From CAYPEL01 sp036479985 (lineage in GTDB: Bacteria > Pseudomonadota > Gammaproteobacteria > DSM-19610), in the NCBI GenBank assembly GCA_965224815.1, contig CBDDAF010000003.1:1240001-1304000 (forward strand): a DNA stretch of 64,000 bases, in the 5' to 3' direction. Below are positions 16,814-26,492 of this stretch, piece after piece. Position 1 is the stretch's first letter. Each line of letters begins with the position of its first letter. The translations under genes were made by a program, and so were the position numbers. The notes beneath the pieces are model-generated. The model saw only the letters and a program-made list of their open reading frames with translations, did no database searches and was not told where the DNA came from.

Positions 16814-17587
16814 TTAGTCAAACATAAGTGCTGTCAATACAAAATCCAGCCCCAGTACAGCCAGTGCAGAATGCACAACCGTACGTGTGGTCGCCCTGCT
16901 TACGCCTTCCGATGTTGGTATCGCATCGTATCCTTCAAAGACTGCAATCCAGGCACAGACCCAACCAAAGGCAATACTTTTTATCACGCCATTGAAAATA
17001 TCTTCGTACAAATCAACCTTGGATTGCATTTGTGACCAGTACGCACCTTCATCAACACCCAGCACATCGACACCGACAAAATAGCCTCCATATATACCGA
17101 TGGCACTGAAGATTGCAGCCAGCAAAGGCATGGATATCAGCCCGGCCAGAAACCGTGGAGATATCACCCGGCGTATTGGATCCACCGCCATCATTTCCAT
17201 ACCGGATAGCTGTTCGGTTGCTTTCATTAAACCAATCTCAGCCGTCAGCGCAGAACCCGCACGGCCAGCAAATAATAACCCGGTTATGACAGGCCCCAGT
17301 TCCCGCACCATAGACAGCGCGACGACGACACCCAATGATTCTTCGGCACCAAAGTCTGACAGCGTGTTATAGCCTTGCAGTGCCAGCACCATGCCCACAA
17401 ACAACCCGGATACCAGGATGATTAATAATGACAAAACACCGATTGAATATAGCTGAGCGACAAGCAGACTGGGCCGTCTCAAAACCGATGGAATCCCTGC
17501 CAGTGCCTGCCAAAGAAAAATATGAGCACGGCCCAGCTTCTCGAAAAACTCCAGGCCACTCTGGCCCAATGACTGTATCCAGTTCAT
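16814..17587 (-). CDS. mlaE: Mla ABC transporter permease MlaE
   Basis: Integral membrane permease of the Mla lipid ABC transporter. The 257-residue protein has the MlaE family blocks: amphipathic N-terminus, GLFVGMVLALQGYNTLSDFGAE, LLFAGRAGSALTAEIGLMKATEQ and MPLLAAIFSAIGIYGGYFV, with about five membrane segments. Its ATG overlaps the mlaF stop by 4 bases. Confidence 0.96.
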   Translation of the reverse strand: MNWIQSLGQSGLEFFEKLGRAHIFLWQALAGIPSVLRRPSLLVAQLYSIGVLSLLIILVSGLFVGMVLALQGYNTLSDFGAEESLGVVVALSMVRELGPVITGLLFAGRAGSALTAEIGLMKATEQLSGMEMMAVDPIRRVISPRFLAGLISMPLLAAIFSAIGIYGGYFVGVDVLGVDEGAYWSQMQSKVDLYEDIFNGVIKSIAFGWVCAWIAVFEGYDAIPTSEGVSRATTRTVVHSALAVLGLDFVLTALMFD

Positions 17588-18399
17588 CTCTGGCTGGCCC
17601 TGTCAGCGCCTAAAAGATCTTCACGGTAATCAGTAGCAGGATAATGGAATGGCACCGGGCCGTCCGGAAGCCCCTGTAGAAATTGTTGCACCCAGCTCGA
17701 ATCCGACCGGTCAAGTTCATCCGGCGTACCATGCTCAACCACTTTACCTTCTGAAATGACATAGATGTAATCAGCGATTGAAGCCGCTTCCTTAACATCG
17801 TGTGACACGATAATGCTGGTTAAACCCAAGGCATTATTGAGCTTGCGAATTAGCTGTACTAGCACGCCCATTGAAATTGGATCCTGACCGGTAAAAGGTT
17901 CGTCATACATAATCATCATCGGATCAAGCGCAATTGCCCGTGCCAACGCGACCCGCCGCGCCATACCACCGGATAATTCACTGGGATTAAGATCCCGCGC
18001 ACCTCGCAAGCCAACGGCATGCAGTTTCAATAACACCAGATCCCTGATCATGCTTTCCGACATGTCAGTATGTTCGCGTAACGGATAGGCGACGTTGTCA
18101 AATACACTTAAGTCAGTTAACAAAGCGCCTGACTGGAACAACATCCCCATGCGGCGACGCAATTTATACAGCCTGGAACGACTCAATTTGGGGACTTCCA
18201 GACCATCGATAATGACGCTACCGGATGCGGGCTGCAATTGGCCGCCAATCAGTTTAAGCAAGGTGGTTTTACCGGTTCCGCTGGGTCCCATAATGGCGGT
18301 AATCTTGCCTCGCGGTATATCCAGATCCATACCATTAAAAATTTTCCGCTGGCCGCGCGAAAAATGCAGTTGGCGTACCTGAACCAGTGACTCTTCCAT
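17584..18399 (-). CDS. mlaF: Mla ABC transporter ATP-binding protein MlaF
   Basis: ATPase subunit of the Mla system for outer-membrane lipid asymmetry. The Walker A motif GPSGTGKTT lies at residues 38-46, signature LSGGMARRVALARAIALDP near 141, Walker B MIMYDEPFTGQD, and the switch VSHDVKEA. The 271-residue length is usual. It is the first gene of mlaFEDB and overlaps mlaE. Confidence 0.95.
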   Translation of the reverse strand: MEESLVQVRQLHFSRGQRKIFNGMDLDIPRGKITAIMGPSGTGKTTLLKLIGGQLQPASGSVIIDGLEVPKLSRSRLYKLRRRMGMLFQSGALLTDLSVFDNVAYPLREHTDMSESMIRDLVLLKLHAVGLRGARDLNPSELSGGMARRVALARAIALDPMMIMYDEPFTGQDPISMGVLVQLIRKLNNALGLTSIIVSHDVKEAASIADYIYVISEGKVVEHGTPDELDRSDSSWVQQFLQGLPDGPVPFHYPATDYREDLLGADRASQR

Positions 18400-18462
18400 G
18401 GTTATAAACTCTTTATTTCCTGGAGCAATTGTAATTTAAGGAGGATTGCTAACATTCAGTTT

Positions 18463-18657
18463 TCAATCTGCACGGTTCTTCTCTACACCGCAACGCACAC
18501 AGCGATAACAGGTCACCAGTTTACCTTGTTTGACATCAAACGGCTTATCGACAGGCTGCCATTTGTGGAAACCTCGCCTGCAGAGTGTAGATGCCTTGCG
18601 CGGTTTACTCCCTGATGGTTTGCCAAATGGAATTATTTCAGCCACTCGCCGCACCAT
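18463..18657 (-). CDS. Small zinc-ribbon-like hypothetical protein
   Basis: A 64-residue basic protein with four cysteines: one in TLCRRGFHKW and a cluster VTCYRCVRCGVEK that looks like a zinc knuckle. I do not recognise a named family. It lies upstream of mlaF on the same strand, 63 bases away. There is no strong ribosome site in front of the ATG at 18657. The coding claim rests on the cysteine pattern and the open frame, and it could be spurious. Confidence 0.5.
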   Translation of the reverse strand: MVRRVAEIIPFGKPSGSKPRKASTLCRRGFHKWQPVDKPFDVKQGKLVTCYRCVRCGVEKNRAD

Positions 18658-18768
18658 ACCAGAGCTTCAAGTCAAACTCACTGTTTACATCAGCCTGGAA
18701 ACAGACGTCCGTATAATAATAATTCCAAGGGTTTTTCCAATGCAGTTGAACAGTTACCATAGCCGCCC

Positions 18769-19740
18769 ATGTTAACTGAATTCATTGCCATCATTGGCGG
18801 CTTTGCACTACTTGTCTGGGGTGCCGACCGGTTTGTCACTGGCGCGGCGGCCACCGCCGCCAATCTGGGTGTATCGCCTTTGCTGATTGGCCTGACCATT
18901 GTTGGGTTCGGCACTTCGGCACCGGAAATACTGGTATCGGGAATGGCCTCATGGAATGGTAATCCAGCGCTGGCCATCGGTAATGGTATAGGCTCCAATA
19001 TCACTAACATTGCACTTATTCTGGGGATCACAGCGCTCGTCATGCCTCTACAGATTCACTCCAGCATCTTGCGCCGTGAACTGCCGATGTTAATGATTAC
19101 CAGTCTAATCGTTTACGGGCTGTTTCTGGACAAAATCCTGGACTTCAATGATGGCGTTATTCTGTTGCTGGGACTAGTCGTGATGCTCGGCTGGACAATT
19201 TATTTGGGACTGAGCTCACGCAAGAGCGACCCTATGGCAGATGAGTACGCAGCCGAACTTCCAACTAAAATGTCAACTCCCACAGCCCTGTTCTGGCTGC
19301 TGGCTGGTATTATTGTATTGTTGGTCAGTTCGCGTTTATTGGTCTGGGGCGCGGTTGAAATTGCTACCCACTTTGGCATCAGTGATTTGATCATCGGACT
19401 CACTATCGTTGCATTGGGCACCAGTCTGCCGGAACTTGCGGCCTCCATTGCCAGCGCATTAAAGAACGAACATGAAATTGCTATTGGCAATATAATTGGT
19501 TCCAACATGTTTAATATGCTGGCAGTGTTAGGCATACCCGGCATAATAAGTCCTGGCCCGGTTGAGAATGCTGTGGTATCACGCGACTTCCCGATCATGC
19601 TCGGCCTGACATTGGCATTAATCATCATGGCAACCGGATGGCGCAGTCGTGCCGGGCAAATCAACCGGGTTGAAGGCACCTTACTGTTATCAGTCTACTG
19701 CGGCTATCAGGCCCTGTTATACTTCACGCTGACAACTTGA
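18769..19740 (+). CDS. yrbG: Calcium/sodium antiporter (YrbG-type CaCA family)
   Basis: Membrane exchanger of the K+-dependent Na+/Ca2+ type. The 323-residue protein has about ten membrane segments in two inverted halves, each with its alpha repeat: GLTIVGFGTSAPEILVSGMA (about 44-63) and GLTIVALGTSLPELAASIAS (about 209-228); the acidic ion-binding Glu is present in both. It heads the yrbG-kdsD-kdsC-lptC-lptA-lptB cluster, with kdsD 13 bases downstream. Confidence 0.93.
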   Translation: MLTEFIAIIGGFALLVWGADRFVTGAAATAANLGVSPLLIGLTIVGFGTSAPEILVSGMASWNGNPALAIGNGIGSNITNIALILGITALVMPLQIHSSILRRELPMLMITSLIVYGLFLDKILDFNDGVILLLGLVVMLGWTIYLGLSSRKSDPMADEYAAELPTKMSTPTALFWLLAGIIVLLVSSRLLVWGAVEIATHFGISDLIIGLTIVALGTSLPELAASIASALKNEHEIAIGNIIGSNMFNMLAVLGIPGIISPGPVENAVVSRDFPIMLGLTLALIIMATGWRSRAGQINRVEGTLLLSVYCGYQALLYFTLTT

Positions 19741-19753
19741 ACCTGTTTATTCA

Positions 19754-20725
19754 ATGAACGACGACACACTTAAAAAACTTGGTCTTGCAGTGCTGGAAAC
19801 AGAATCTGCAGCCATTAATGCCCTCAAGCAACGCATCGACGAGGATTTTGTCCGCGCCTGCCAGTACATGCTCGATTGCGAAGGCCGGGTGGTCGTCATT
19901 GGCATGGGTAAATCCGGGCATATCGGCGGAAAGATTGCCGCTACACTCGCCAGTACCGGCACGCCTGCTTTTTTTGTTCATCCAGGAGAAGCCAGTCACG
20001 GTGACCTGGGTATGATTACGGCGAAAGATGTTGTGCTGGCCCTGTCCAACTCTGGTTCCACCGAAGAAATACTGACCATACTACCAATCATCAAACGGCT
20101 TGATGTGCCATTAATCGCCATGACCGGAAATCCGGAATCAGCGCTGGCACGTGCTGCCTCAGTCAATATAAATGTGGGTGTCGCCAAAGAAGCCTGCCCG
20201 CTGGATCTGGCGCCGACTGCCAGCACCACCGCCGCACTAGCGATGGGTGATGCGCTGGCAATTTCACTACTGGAAGTGCGCGGCTTTACTGAAGATGATT
20301 TTGCCCGCTCGCATCCTGGTGGCAAACTTGGTCGCCGTTTACTGCTGTTAATAGACGACCTCATGCATACCGGTGAGCGGACGCCACGCGTCTCGACGGG
20401 CGCTCGATTGTGCGATGCTCTACTCGAAGTGACCCGCAAAGGAATTGGCGCCACAGCGATAGTCGATGATAAAGATCACGTTCTGGGCATTTTCACTGAC
20501 GGCGATTTACGACGCGCAGTTGATCAGGGTATTGATATGCGCACTGCCAGCATCGACGAAGTCATGACCCGTAACTGTACGCTGGTGCAACCCGGTCTAC
20601 TGGCAGCAGAAGCATTACAGATTATGGAAAACGGACATTTCAATGCACTGCTGGTCATCGATGCTGATAAAAAACTGATCGGCGCGCTGAATATGCACGA
20701 CCTGCTTCAAGCAGGCGTGGTTTAA
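19754..20725 (+). CDS. kdsD: Arabinose-5-phosphate isomerase KdsD
   Basis: Converts ribulose-5-phosphate to arabinose-5-phosphate, the first step of KDO synthesis for LPS. The 323-residue protein has an N-terminal SIS domain (MGKSGHIGGKIAATLASTGT; later LSNSGSTEEI and PTASTTAALAMGDALA) and two CBS domains from about residue 205 (DDLMHTG, then DEVMTRNCTLVQPG). The length and domain order match KdsD/KpsF. It is in the KDO-Lpt operon. Confidence 0.96.
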   Translation: MNDDTLKKLGLAVLETESAAINALKQRIDEDFVRACQYMLDCEGRVVVIGMGKSGHIGGKIAATLASTGTPAFFVHPGEASHGDLGMITAKDVVLALSNSGSTEEILTILPIIKRLDVPLIAMTGNPESALARAASVNINVGVAKEACPLDLAPTASTTAALAMGDALAISLLEVRGFTEDDFARSHPGGKLGRRLLLLIDDLMHTGERTPRVSTGARLCDALLEVTRKGIGATAIVDDKDHVLGIFTDGDLRRAVDQGIDMRTASIDEVMTRNCTLVQPGLLAAEALQIMENGHFNALLVIDADKKLIGALNMHDLLQAGVV

Positions 20726-20752
20726 TTTTCTCAACAGGTTTTATTAATCAAT

Positions 20753-21274
20753 ATGCAAGATATTCTTGAACGTGCCCGCGAAATTGAATTGCTCATTTTT
20801 GATGTCGACGGTGTACTGACAGATGGCGGCCTGTATCTCTGTGATGACGGTCAGGAGTTTAAACGCTTCAATTCACGCGACGGGCACGGTATAAAAATGC
20901 TGATGAAACACGGCGTGCAATGCGCCATCATCACCGGCCGGACATCCAAAGTCGTTGAACACCGCATGCAAAACCTTGGCATTAAACTCATCTATCAGGG
21001 GCAACACGACAAAACAGAAGGCTACTCACATTTAATACAGCAGTTGGGGCTAGTGGATAAACAGGTTGCCTACCTTGGCGATGATGTTGTTGACTTGCCT
21101 GTTATGTGCAAGGTCGGCCTGGCAATCGCCGTACAGGATGCTCACCCCTGGGTACTGAAACATGCGCATTGGCAAACACCCAGTCCGGGCGGACGTGGTG
21201 CCGCACGTGAAGCCTGTGAAATGCTGCTGGAAGCACGCGGCCTACTCGATACGGAGCTGGAAAGCTATTTGTGA
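20753..21274 (+). CDS. kdsC: KDO-8-phosphate phosphatase KdsC
   Basis: HAD-superfamily phosphatase releasing KDO from KDO-8-phosphate. The 173-residue protein has the nucleophile motif IFDVDGVLTDG (Asp17 and Asp19), a Thr motif (AIITGRTS) and the acidic motif YLGDDVVDLPVM, with no cap domain, as in the tetrameric KdsC type. Its stop TGA overlaps the GTG start of lptC (GTGA). Confidence 0.95.
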   Translation: MQDILERAREIELLIFDVDGVLTDGGLYLCDDGQEFKRFNSRDGHGIKMLMKHGVQCAIITGRTSKVVEHRMQNLGIKLIYQGQHDKTEGYSHLIQQLGLVDKQVAYLGDDVVDLPVMCKVGLAIAVQDAHPWVLKHAHWQTPSPGGRGAAREACEMLLEARGLLDTELESYL

Positions 21275-21843
21275 TCAAGCAACACTACCTACTGATCATG
21301 GTTATTTTTTGTATGATCGCTGTCAGTGTCTGGTTACAACAAACCAGCCCCCCTGGACAGCCGCCCACCACTACTGAACAATCTATTGACGCAGGGTATG
21401 ATCATTTTATCACGAACGCTTATTGGACCAACTGGAATGATCAGGGTCAGGCAGATCATTATCTGAGCGCAACCCGGATGGAACATTTTCCTGCCCGACA
21501 GGGTTCAGTATTGCAGCATCCAGAACTCATCACCTCCAAACACCGTAAACCATCCTGGGCCGTAACCGCCAATACAGCCTGGTTACCCGATGCTAATCCG
21601 GTGATACAACTGGATAATCATGTTGTTGCAACAACCCGACTTCAATCAGGTACTGTGCGCAAACTTTATACGGAACAAATGCGGGTCGATACCCGTCAAA
21701 TGTTAGCTCAAAGCGACTTGCCGGTACGCATTGAATCGATTAGCGGTATAGTTACCGGTACTGGCTTTCATGCGGATCTGAACACGCAACGCATGGAATT
21801 ACACAACCAGGTACGCAGTAAACATGAAGATAATAAGAATTAG
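21271..21843 (+). CDS. lptC: LPS export protein LptC
   Basis: Bitopic inner-membrane protein that passes LPS from LptB2FG to LptA. The 190-residue protein has an N-terminal helix (LLIMVIFCMIAVSVWL) and a periplasmic beta-jellyroll domain; the typical C-terminal block GIVTGTGFHADLNTQRMEL is present. The start is GTG at 21271, overlapping the kdsC stop. The 3' end overlaps lptA by 20 bases. Confidence 0.9.
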   Translation: MIKQHYLLIMVIFCMIAVSVWLQQTSPPGQPPTTTEQSIDAGYDHFITNAYWTNWNDQGQADHYLSATRMEHFPARQGSVLQHPELITSKHRKPSWAVTANTAWLPDANPVIQLDNHVVATTRLQSGTVRKLYTEQMRVDTRQMLAQSDLPVRIESISGIVTGTGFHADLNTQRMELHNQVRSKHEDNKN

Positions 21844-22336
21844 GCTGATATTACTTGCACTCGCTGTCTTACCCGGCACCTGCCTGGGTTTGTCTGATGA
21901 CAGTAATCAGGCGATGTTGATCGAAGCTGACAGCGCCGAACTGGATGACAAGGCGGGCATCAGTATTTACAAAGGCAATGTGAAAGTCACCCAGGGAACA
22001 TTAGTACTGACAGGTGGCATCATAACTGTTCACACTAAAGATGATGCTATCAGCAAGGTAGTGGTTGAAGGTTCGCCAGCAACTTACAAACAACGCCCGG
22101 ATGGCAAGCAACAAGACATCAATGCAAAAGCACTGCTCATGGTGTATCACAAGTCGCCGGAAAAAGTCATCCTGACCGGGGAAGCTGTTGTTGAACAAAG
22201 CGGCGATATACTACATAGCGACCGCATCGTTTATGATATCGGCAAGGATCAGGTTGCGGCCGGTGGTGGCGATCCAGACAAGAGGGTACGCATAACACTG
22301 CAACCCAAAAATAAATCAAAGAGTAAAACAAAATAA
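21824..22336 (+). CDS. lptA: LPS transport periplasmic protein LptA
   Basis: Periplasmic bridge protein of the LPS export machine. The 170-residue protein has a signal peptide (residues 1-22, ILLALAVLPGTCLG) and the OstA/LptA beta-jellyroll repeats (IEADSAELDDKAGISIYKGN, then VKVTQGTLVLTGG). The lysine-rich tail is poorly conserved in the family. It overlaps lptC upstream and lies 9 bases before lptB. Confidence 0.94.
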   Translation: MKIIRIRLILLALAVLPGTCLGLSDDSNQAMLIEADSAELDDKAGISIYKGNVKVTQGTLVLTGGIITVHTKDDAISKVVVEGSPATYKQRPDGKQQDINAKALLMVYHKSPEKVILTGEAVVEQSGDILHSDRIVYDIGKDQVAAGGGDPDKRVRITLQPKNKSKSKTK

Positions 22337-22345
22337 ATTATTCAC

Positions 22346-23071
22346 ATGAGCCGGCTTGAAGCACGCAACCTCAGCAAACGTTACGGTAAACGACAAGTTG
22401 TAGATGACGTTTCCCTCAATGTAGAAAGCGGCGAAATTGTTGGTTTACTCGGGCCCAATGGCGCGGGTAAAACTACCTGCTTTTATATGATCGTTGGGTT
22501 GGTACCCAGCAACAATGGCACCATTACTCTCGACGGACTGGATCTAACCCATCAGCCCATGCACGTTCGCGCCCGCAACGGTCTGGGTTATCTGCCCCAG
22601 GAAGCGTCGGTATTCCGCAAGCTTTCGGTTGCCGATAATCTGCTGGCGGTTTTAGAACTGCGAAAGGATTTAAGCCCGCGCGAACGTGCCGATAAAGTAG
22701 ATAGCCTGTTACAGGAATTACATATAAGCCATTTAAGTGACCAATTGGGCATGAGTCTGTCAGGCGGTGAGCGAAGACGCGTTGAAATAGCCCGTGCTTT
22801 GGCAATGGATCCGCAGTTTATGTTGCTGGATGAACCCTTTGCAGGCGTCGACCCGATCTCGGTCATCGACATTCAAACGATCGTTAAAAGTCTGTGTGAA
22901 CGAGGCATTGGTGTGTTGATAACGGACCACAATGTGCGCGAAACACTGGGGATCTGTCATCGCGCCTATATCATGGGTGCCGGGAAATCCCTGGCAGAAG
23001 GCGCCCCTGAGGACATTCTGAAGAACCAGAAAGTCCGTGAGGTATACCTTGGCGAAGATTTCAGGATGTAA
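22346..23071 (+). CDS. lptB: LPS export ABC transporter ATPase LptB
   Basis: ATPase that powers LPS extraction by LptFG. Walker A GPNGAGKTT at residues 36-44, Q-loop YLPQEASVF, signature LSGGERRRVEIARALAMDP, Walker B FMLLDEPFAGVDP and switch ITDHNVRETL are all intact. The 241 residues are the normal length. lptFG are not in the window, which is usual. Confidence 0.97.
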   Translation: MSRLEARNLSKRYGKRQVVDDVSLNVESGEIVGLLGPNGAGKTTCFYMIVGLVPSNNGTITLDGLDLTHQPMHVRARNGLGYLPQEASVFRKLSVADNLLAVLELRKDLSPRERADKVDSLLQELHISHLSDQLGMSLSGGERRRVEIARALAMDPQFMLLDEPFAGVDPISVIDIQTIVKSLCERGIGVLITDHNVRETLGICHRAYIMGAGKSLAEGAPEDILKNQKVREVYLGEDFRM

Positions 23072-23187
23072 AATATCTCTTCACTGGCATAATAAATGCA
23101 GTACAATCCTATAAAGACATAAAGTTCCGTCATTGACGAAAAATAAATTAACCGGCTAAAGCATTATAAATTCACTTCAATGAACGT

Positions 23188-24657
23188 ATGAAACAAACAA
23201 TTCAGCTTCGTCTTGGGCAACACCTGACCATGACACCTCAGTTACAGCAAGCCATCCGGCTGCTGCAACTGTCGACACTCGAATTACAAATGGAAGTTCA
23301 AACTGTACTGGACTCCAATCTGATGCTGGAGCGCGAGGAAGAAGCCGCACCTGAACCCAGCGAACAACAGACCAGTGCAGAGCCTCAGGAACAAGCTCCA
23401 GCTGAACCAAAAACCACCGAAGCCAGTGGGTCAACTGACTCAATACCAGACGAATTACCCGTCGATACCAACTGGGAAGACACCTATGACATGGGTGTCA
23501 CCACCTACAGCGCACCGGCCAGCAATGATAACCGGGACTTTCTCGAAACCCAGAGCGGCGGCGCAGAAAGCCTGTATGAGCATCTGCGCTGGCAACTCGA
23601 TCTGACCACTTTCAGTGATATTGATCAGGCCATCGCCGAAACTATTCTAGATGCCATCGACGATAACGGTTACCTGCAAATATCAGTGGAAGAAATCCAG
23701 GAAACCATGGATCTGCCCGCCGAACTGGAAGTGGGTAAGGAAGAAATCTGCGCTGTTTTAAAGCGAATCCAGCATTTCGACCCGGTCGGAGTGGGCGCTC
23801 GTGATCCGGCAGAATGCCTGCAAATTCAGCTCGAACAACTGGATCCAGATACAACCTGGCTAGCAGAGGCACGCCTGCTGGTGAAAGAACATGTCAACTT
23901 GTTGGGAAATCGGGACTATAATCAAATTATGCGGCGTATGAAGTTATCCGAACAGGAGCTTCAGGAAGTACTCGGACTGGTACAAACGCTGAATCCCAGA
24001 CCCGGGTCGCAAATAACTAATAATACGCCACAATACGTTGTTCCTGATGTCTTCATCAAAAAACTCAAAGGCAAGTGGGTAGTGGAATTAAACAATGATG
24101 CAGCGCCAAAATTACGCATCAACAGTCAATATGCGGGGCTCGTAAAACGCGCTGATAACAGCAAGGATAACAATTACCTGCGTAACCATCTGCAGGAAGC
24201 ACGTTGGTTTTTGAAAAGCCTGCAAAGTCGTCATGAAACGTTGCTCAAGGTCGCCACCTGTATTGTCGCGCGGCAGCGCAACTTTTTCGAATACGGCGAT
24301 GAGGCTATGAAGCCACTGGTGTTGCGCGATATTGCCGAAACCGTGGAAATGCATGAGTCAACCATTTCCCGGGTCACTACCCAGAAATACATGCACACCC
24401 CCCGTGGCATCTTTGAATTCAAATACTTTTTCTCGAGCCACGTGGGTACAGATGATGGTGGAGAGTGTTCTGCCACCGCCATCCGCGCCATCATTAAGAA
24501 GCTGGTAGCCGCAGAAAATACCACAAAACCCCTGAGTGACAGTAAAATTGCTGGCCTGTTGGCCGATCAAGGAGTCAGGGTCGCACGAAGAACCATTGCC
24601 AAGTACCGCGAAGCCATGGCTATACCGCCATCCAATGAACGTAAACGCCTCTCCTGA
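23188..24657 (+). CDS. rpoN: RNA polymerase sigma-54 factor RpoN
   Basis: Sigma factor for enhancer-dependent promoters, including nitrogen control. The 489-residue protein has the Gln-rich activator-binding region I (QLRLGQHLTMTPQLQQAIRL), an acidic region II (about 50-110), core-binding and HTH regions (LRDIAETVEMHESTISRVTT) and the RpoN box ARRTIAKYREAM near residue 466. The neighbours lptB, hpf and ptsN are the canonical context. Confidence 0.98.
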   Translation: MKQTIQLRLGQHLTMTPQLQQAIRLLQLSTLELQMEVQTVLDSNLMLEREEEAAPEPSEQQTSAEPQEQAPAEPKTTEASGSTDSIPDELPVDTNWEDTYDMGVTTYSAPASNDNRDFLETQSGGAESLYEHLRWQLDLTTFSDIDQAIAETILDAIDDNGYLQISVEEIQETMDLPAELEVGKEEICAVLKRIQHFDPVGVGARDPAECLQIQLEQLDPDTTWLAEARLLVKEHVNLLGNRDYNQIMRRMKLSEQELQEVLGLVQTLNPRPGSQITNNTPQYVVPDVFIKKLKGKWVVELNNDAAPKLRINSQYAGLVKRADNSKDNNYLRNHLQEARWFLKSLQSRHETLLKVATCIVARQRNFFEYGDEAMKPLVLRDIAETVEMHESTISRVTTQKYMHTPRGIFEFKYFFSSHVGTDDGGECSATAIRAIIKKLVAAENTTKPLSDSKIAGLLADQGVRVARRTIAKYREAMAIPPSNERKRLS

Positions 24658-24682
24658 GGCAAGTCAGTATAAGGAGCCGCAC

Positions 24683-25006
24683 ATGCAAATAGATCTGACC
24701 GGGCACCACGTAGATTTAACTGATCCGTTACGTAACTATGTCAATGACAAGTTTGGACGACTGGAACGTCACTTCGATCATGTCACCGATGTACACGTTA
24801 TTCTCAGCGTAGAAAAACTCCGTCATAAAGCTGAAGCCACAATGATGATCACTGGTGGAAAGTTGTTTGCTGATAGCACCGAAGAAGACATGTATGCTGC
24901 TATTGACGGCCTGACCGATAAACTTGACCGGCAAATTAAAAAACACAAAGAAAAACTGACTGACCATCACCGCAGTGAAGGCTCTATCAAGAATCAGTTG
25001 CTCTGA
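24683..25006 (+). CDS. hpf: Ribosome hibernation promoting factor, short form
   Basis: Binds the 30S decoding centre and promotes ribosome hibernation. The 107-residue protein has the fold of the family (MQIDLTGHHVDLTDPLRNYV, later DMYAAIDGLTDKLDRQIKKH) and lacks the long C-terminal dimerisation domain. I chose the ATG at 24683 because AAGGAG lies directly before it; an upstream in-frame extension reaches into the rpoN end. It sits between rpoN and ptsN as usual. Confidence 0.95.
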   Translation: MQIDLTGHHVDLTDPLRNYVNDKFGRLERHFDHVTDVHVILSVEKLRHKAEATMMITGGKLFADSTEEDMYAAIDGLTDKLDRQIKKHKEKLTDHHRSEGSIKNQLL

Positions 25007-25055
25007 ACAAAGTCAGTCGAAAAAATCACTGCCCTGGTTACCGCTTAATAACAAC

Positions 25056-25526
25056 ATGCAGATTAACGAACTCTTTCACCCTGCCCGGATTGCTTGCAAG
25101 CAAGGTTGCACTAGTAAAAAGCGCAGCCTGGAACTGCTCAGCCAGTTATTGGCTGACTCTACGCCCGATCTCACCGAAGGCGAAATCATTGATAGCCTGG
25201 TGGCACGTGAGCGGCTTGGCAGTACCGGCCTGGGGAAAGGGGTGGCGTTACCGCATGGCCGGATTAGCGGGTTAACCAAGCCACTGGGCGCCCTGATCAC
25301 CCTTGAATCAGGTATTGATTTCGATTCCATTGACAATCAACCTGTGGATGTTCTCTTCGCACTCCTGGTACCTGAAGAATCCACAGAAGAACACTTACAG
25401 ATCCTCGCTCAGCTAGCCGGTCTGTTCAGTCGACCGGTTTTGTGTCAACAGATTCGCTCCAGCCCCGATGGTGACAGTTGCCACGATCTCCTGCTTTTAC
25501 AGGATCAACATTCACTGTCCGCATGA
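25056..25526 (+). CDS. ptsN: PTS IIA-like nitrogen regulatory protein PtsN
   Basis: EIIA-Ntr, a phosphoacceptor of the nitrogen-related PTS that modulates potassium uptake and other regulators. The 156-residue protein has the active-site histidine His67 in GKGVALPHGR and the usual EIIA-Ntr N-terminus MQINELFHPARI, which sets the start at 25056 (no strong ribosome site is visible). Its stop overlaps the hprK start as ATGA. Confidence 0.95.
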   Translation: MQINELFHPARIACKQGCTSKKRSLELLSQLLADSTPDLTEGEIIDSLVARERLGSTGLGKGVALPHGRISGLTKPLGALITLESGIDFDSIDNQPVDVLFALLVPEESTEEHLQILAQLAGLFSRPVLCQQIRSSPDGDSCHDLLLLQDQHSLSA

Positions 25527-26464
25527 TCGTCGATGCATCTGTCGGAACACTGTTCGATACCTTGCAGGAAAAACTTGAACTGGAGTGGCGCGGTGGCAGA
25601 CGCGGCGGCAACCGGATAATCCAATCCAGCGAACCAGGCAATACAGAAGTATCTCTGGTTGGACATTTAAATTTTATACATCTGCACCGGGTGCAAATCA
25701 TTGGCAACACCGAAATTAAATACCTCGATAACCTGACTCCACAGGATCGAAATGAATTCGTAAACCAGTTATTCGCAGGTTCTACAGACCTGATCATTAT
25801 TGGTGGCTCAGCAAAATCACCGGACGATATTAAACAACGCTGCGCGGCCACTAACACCCCCTTATTTACTTCTACTCAGTCATCACAACAACTGGTCAAC
25901 TACCTTCAATACCATTTGACGCGATTGTTTGCCGAGAAAATTACCCTGCACGGCGTTTTTCTGGAAATATTCAGTCTTGGTCTGTTTATTACCGGTGAAT
26001 CGAGCGTGGGCAAAAGTGAACTGGCTCTGGAATTGATTACACGTGGTCACCGGCTGGTTGCCGATGATGCACCGGTATTTGCAAGAACAGCCCCGGATAT
26101 CATTAACGGTGTTTGTCCGGAAATACTGCAGGATTTTCTGGAAGTGCGCGGCCTGGGCATCCTTAATATCCGTTCCATGTTCGGTGACAGCGCGATAAAG
26201 CAGAACCGGAACCTGCGCCTGATCCTCAAACTTCAACATATGGATGATCAGCAAATTCGCACCATTGATCGCTTACAGGGCTGCCGTGGTGACCGCACTA
26301 TATTAGGCATCAAAATTCCGGAAATCACTCTCCCCGTAGCACCCGGACGTAATCTCGCTGTCCTGGCCGAAGCAGCTGCGCGTAACCATATGTTGAATCT
26401 CAGGGGTTTCGATGCCAGCCAGCGCTTCATTGAAAAACAATCTCAACAAATAGGGCGCGAATAA
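25523..26464 (+). CDS. hprK: HPr kinase/phosphorylase
   Basis: Phosphorylates and dephosphorylates HPr at Ser46. The 313-residue protein has an N-terminal MurF-like domain, Walker A GESSVGKSE at about 158-166, and the family signature LEVRGLGILNIRSMFGD near 204. The start at 25523 (overlapping the ptsN stop) gives the normal length; the open frame runs 15 codons further upstream inside ptsN. Its presence with HPr carrying Ser46 indicates that the serine-phosphorylation branch works here. The gene is absent from E. coli. Confidence 0.96.
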   Translation: MIVDASVGTLFDTLQEKLELEWRGGRRGGNRIIQSSEPGNTEVSLVGHLNFIHLHRVQIIGNTEIKYLDNLTPQDRNEFVNQLFAGSTDLIIIGGSAKSPDDIKQRCAATNTPLFTSTQSSQQLVNYLQYHLTRLFAEKITLHGVFLEIFSLGLFITGESSVGKSELALELITRGHRLVADDAPVFARTAPDIINGVCPEILQDFLEVRGLGILNIRSMFGDSAIKQNRNLRLILKLQHMDDQQIRTIDRLQGCRGDRTILGIKIPEITLPVAPGRNLAVLAEAAARNHMLNLRGFDASQRFIEKQSQQIGRE

Positions 26465-26492
26465 AAAACATGCTATCCGTAATAAACAGATC

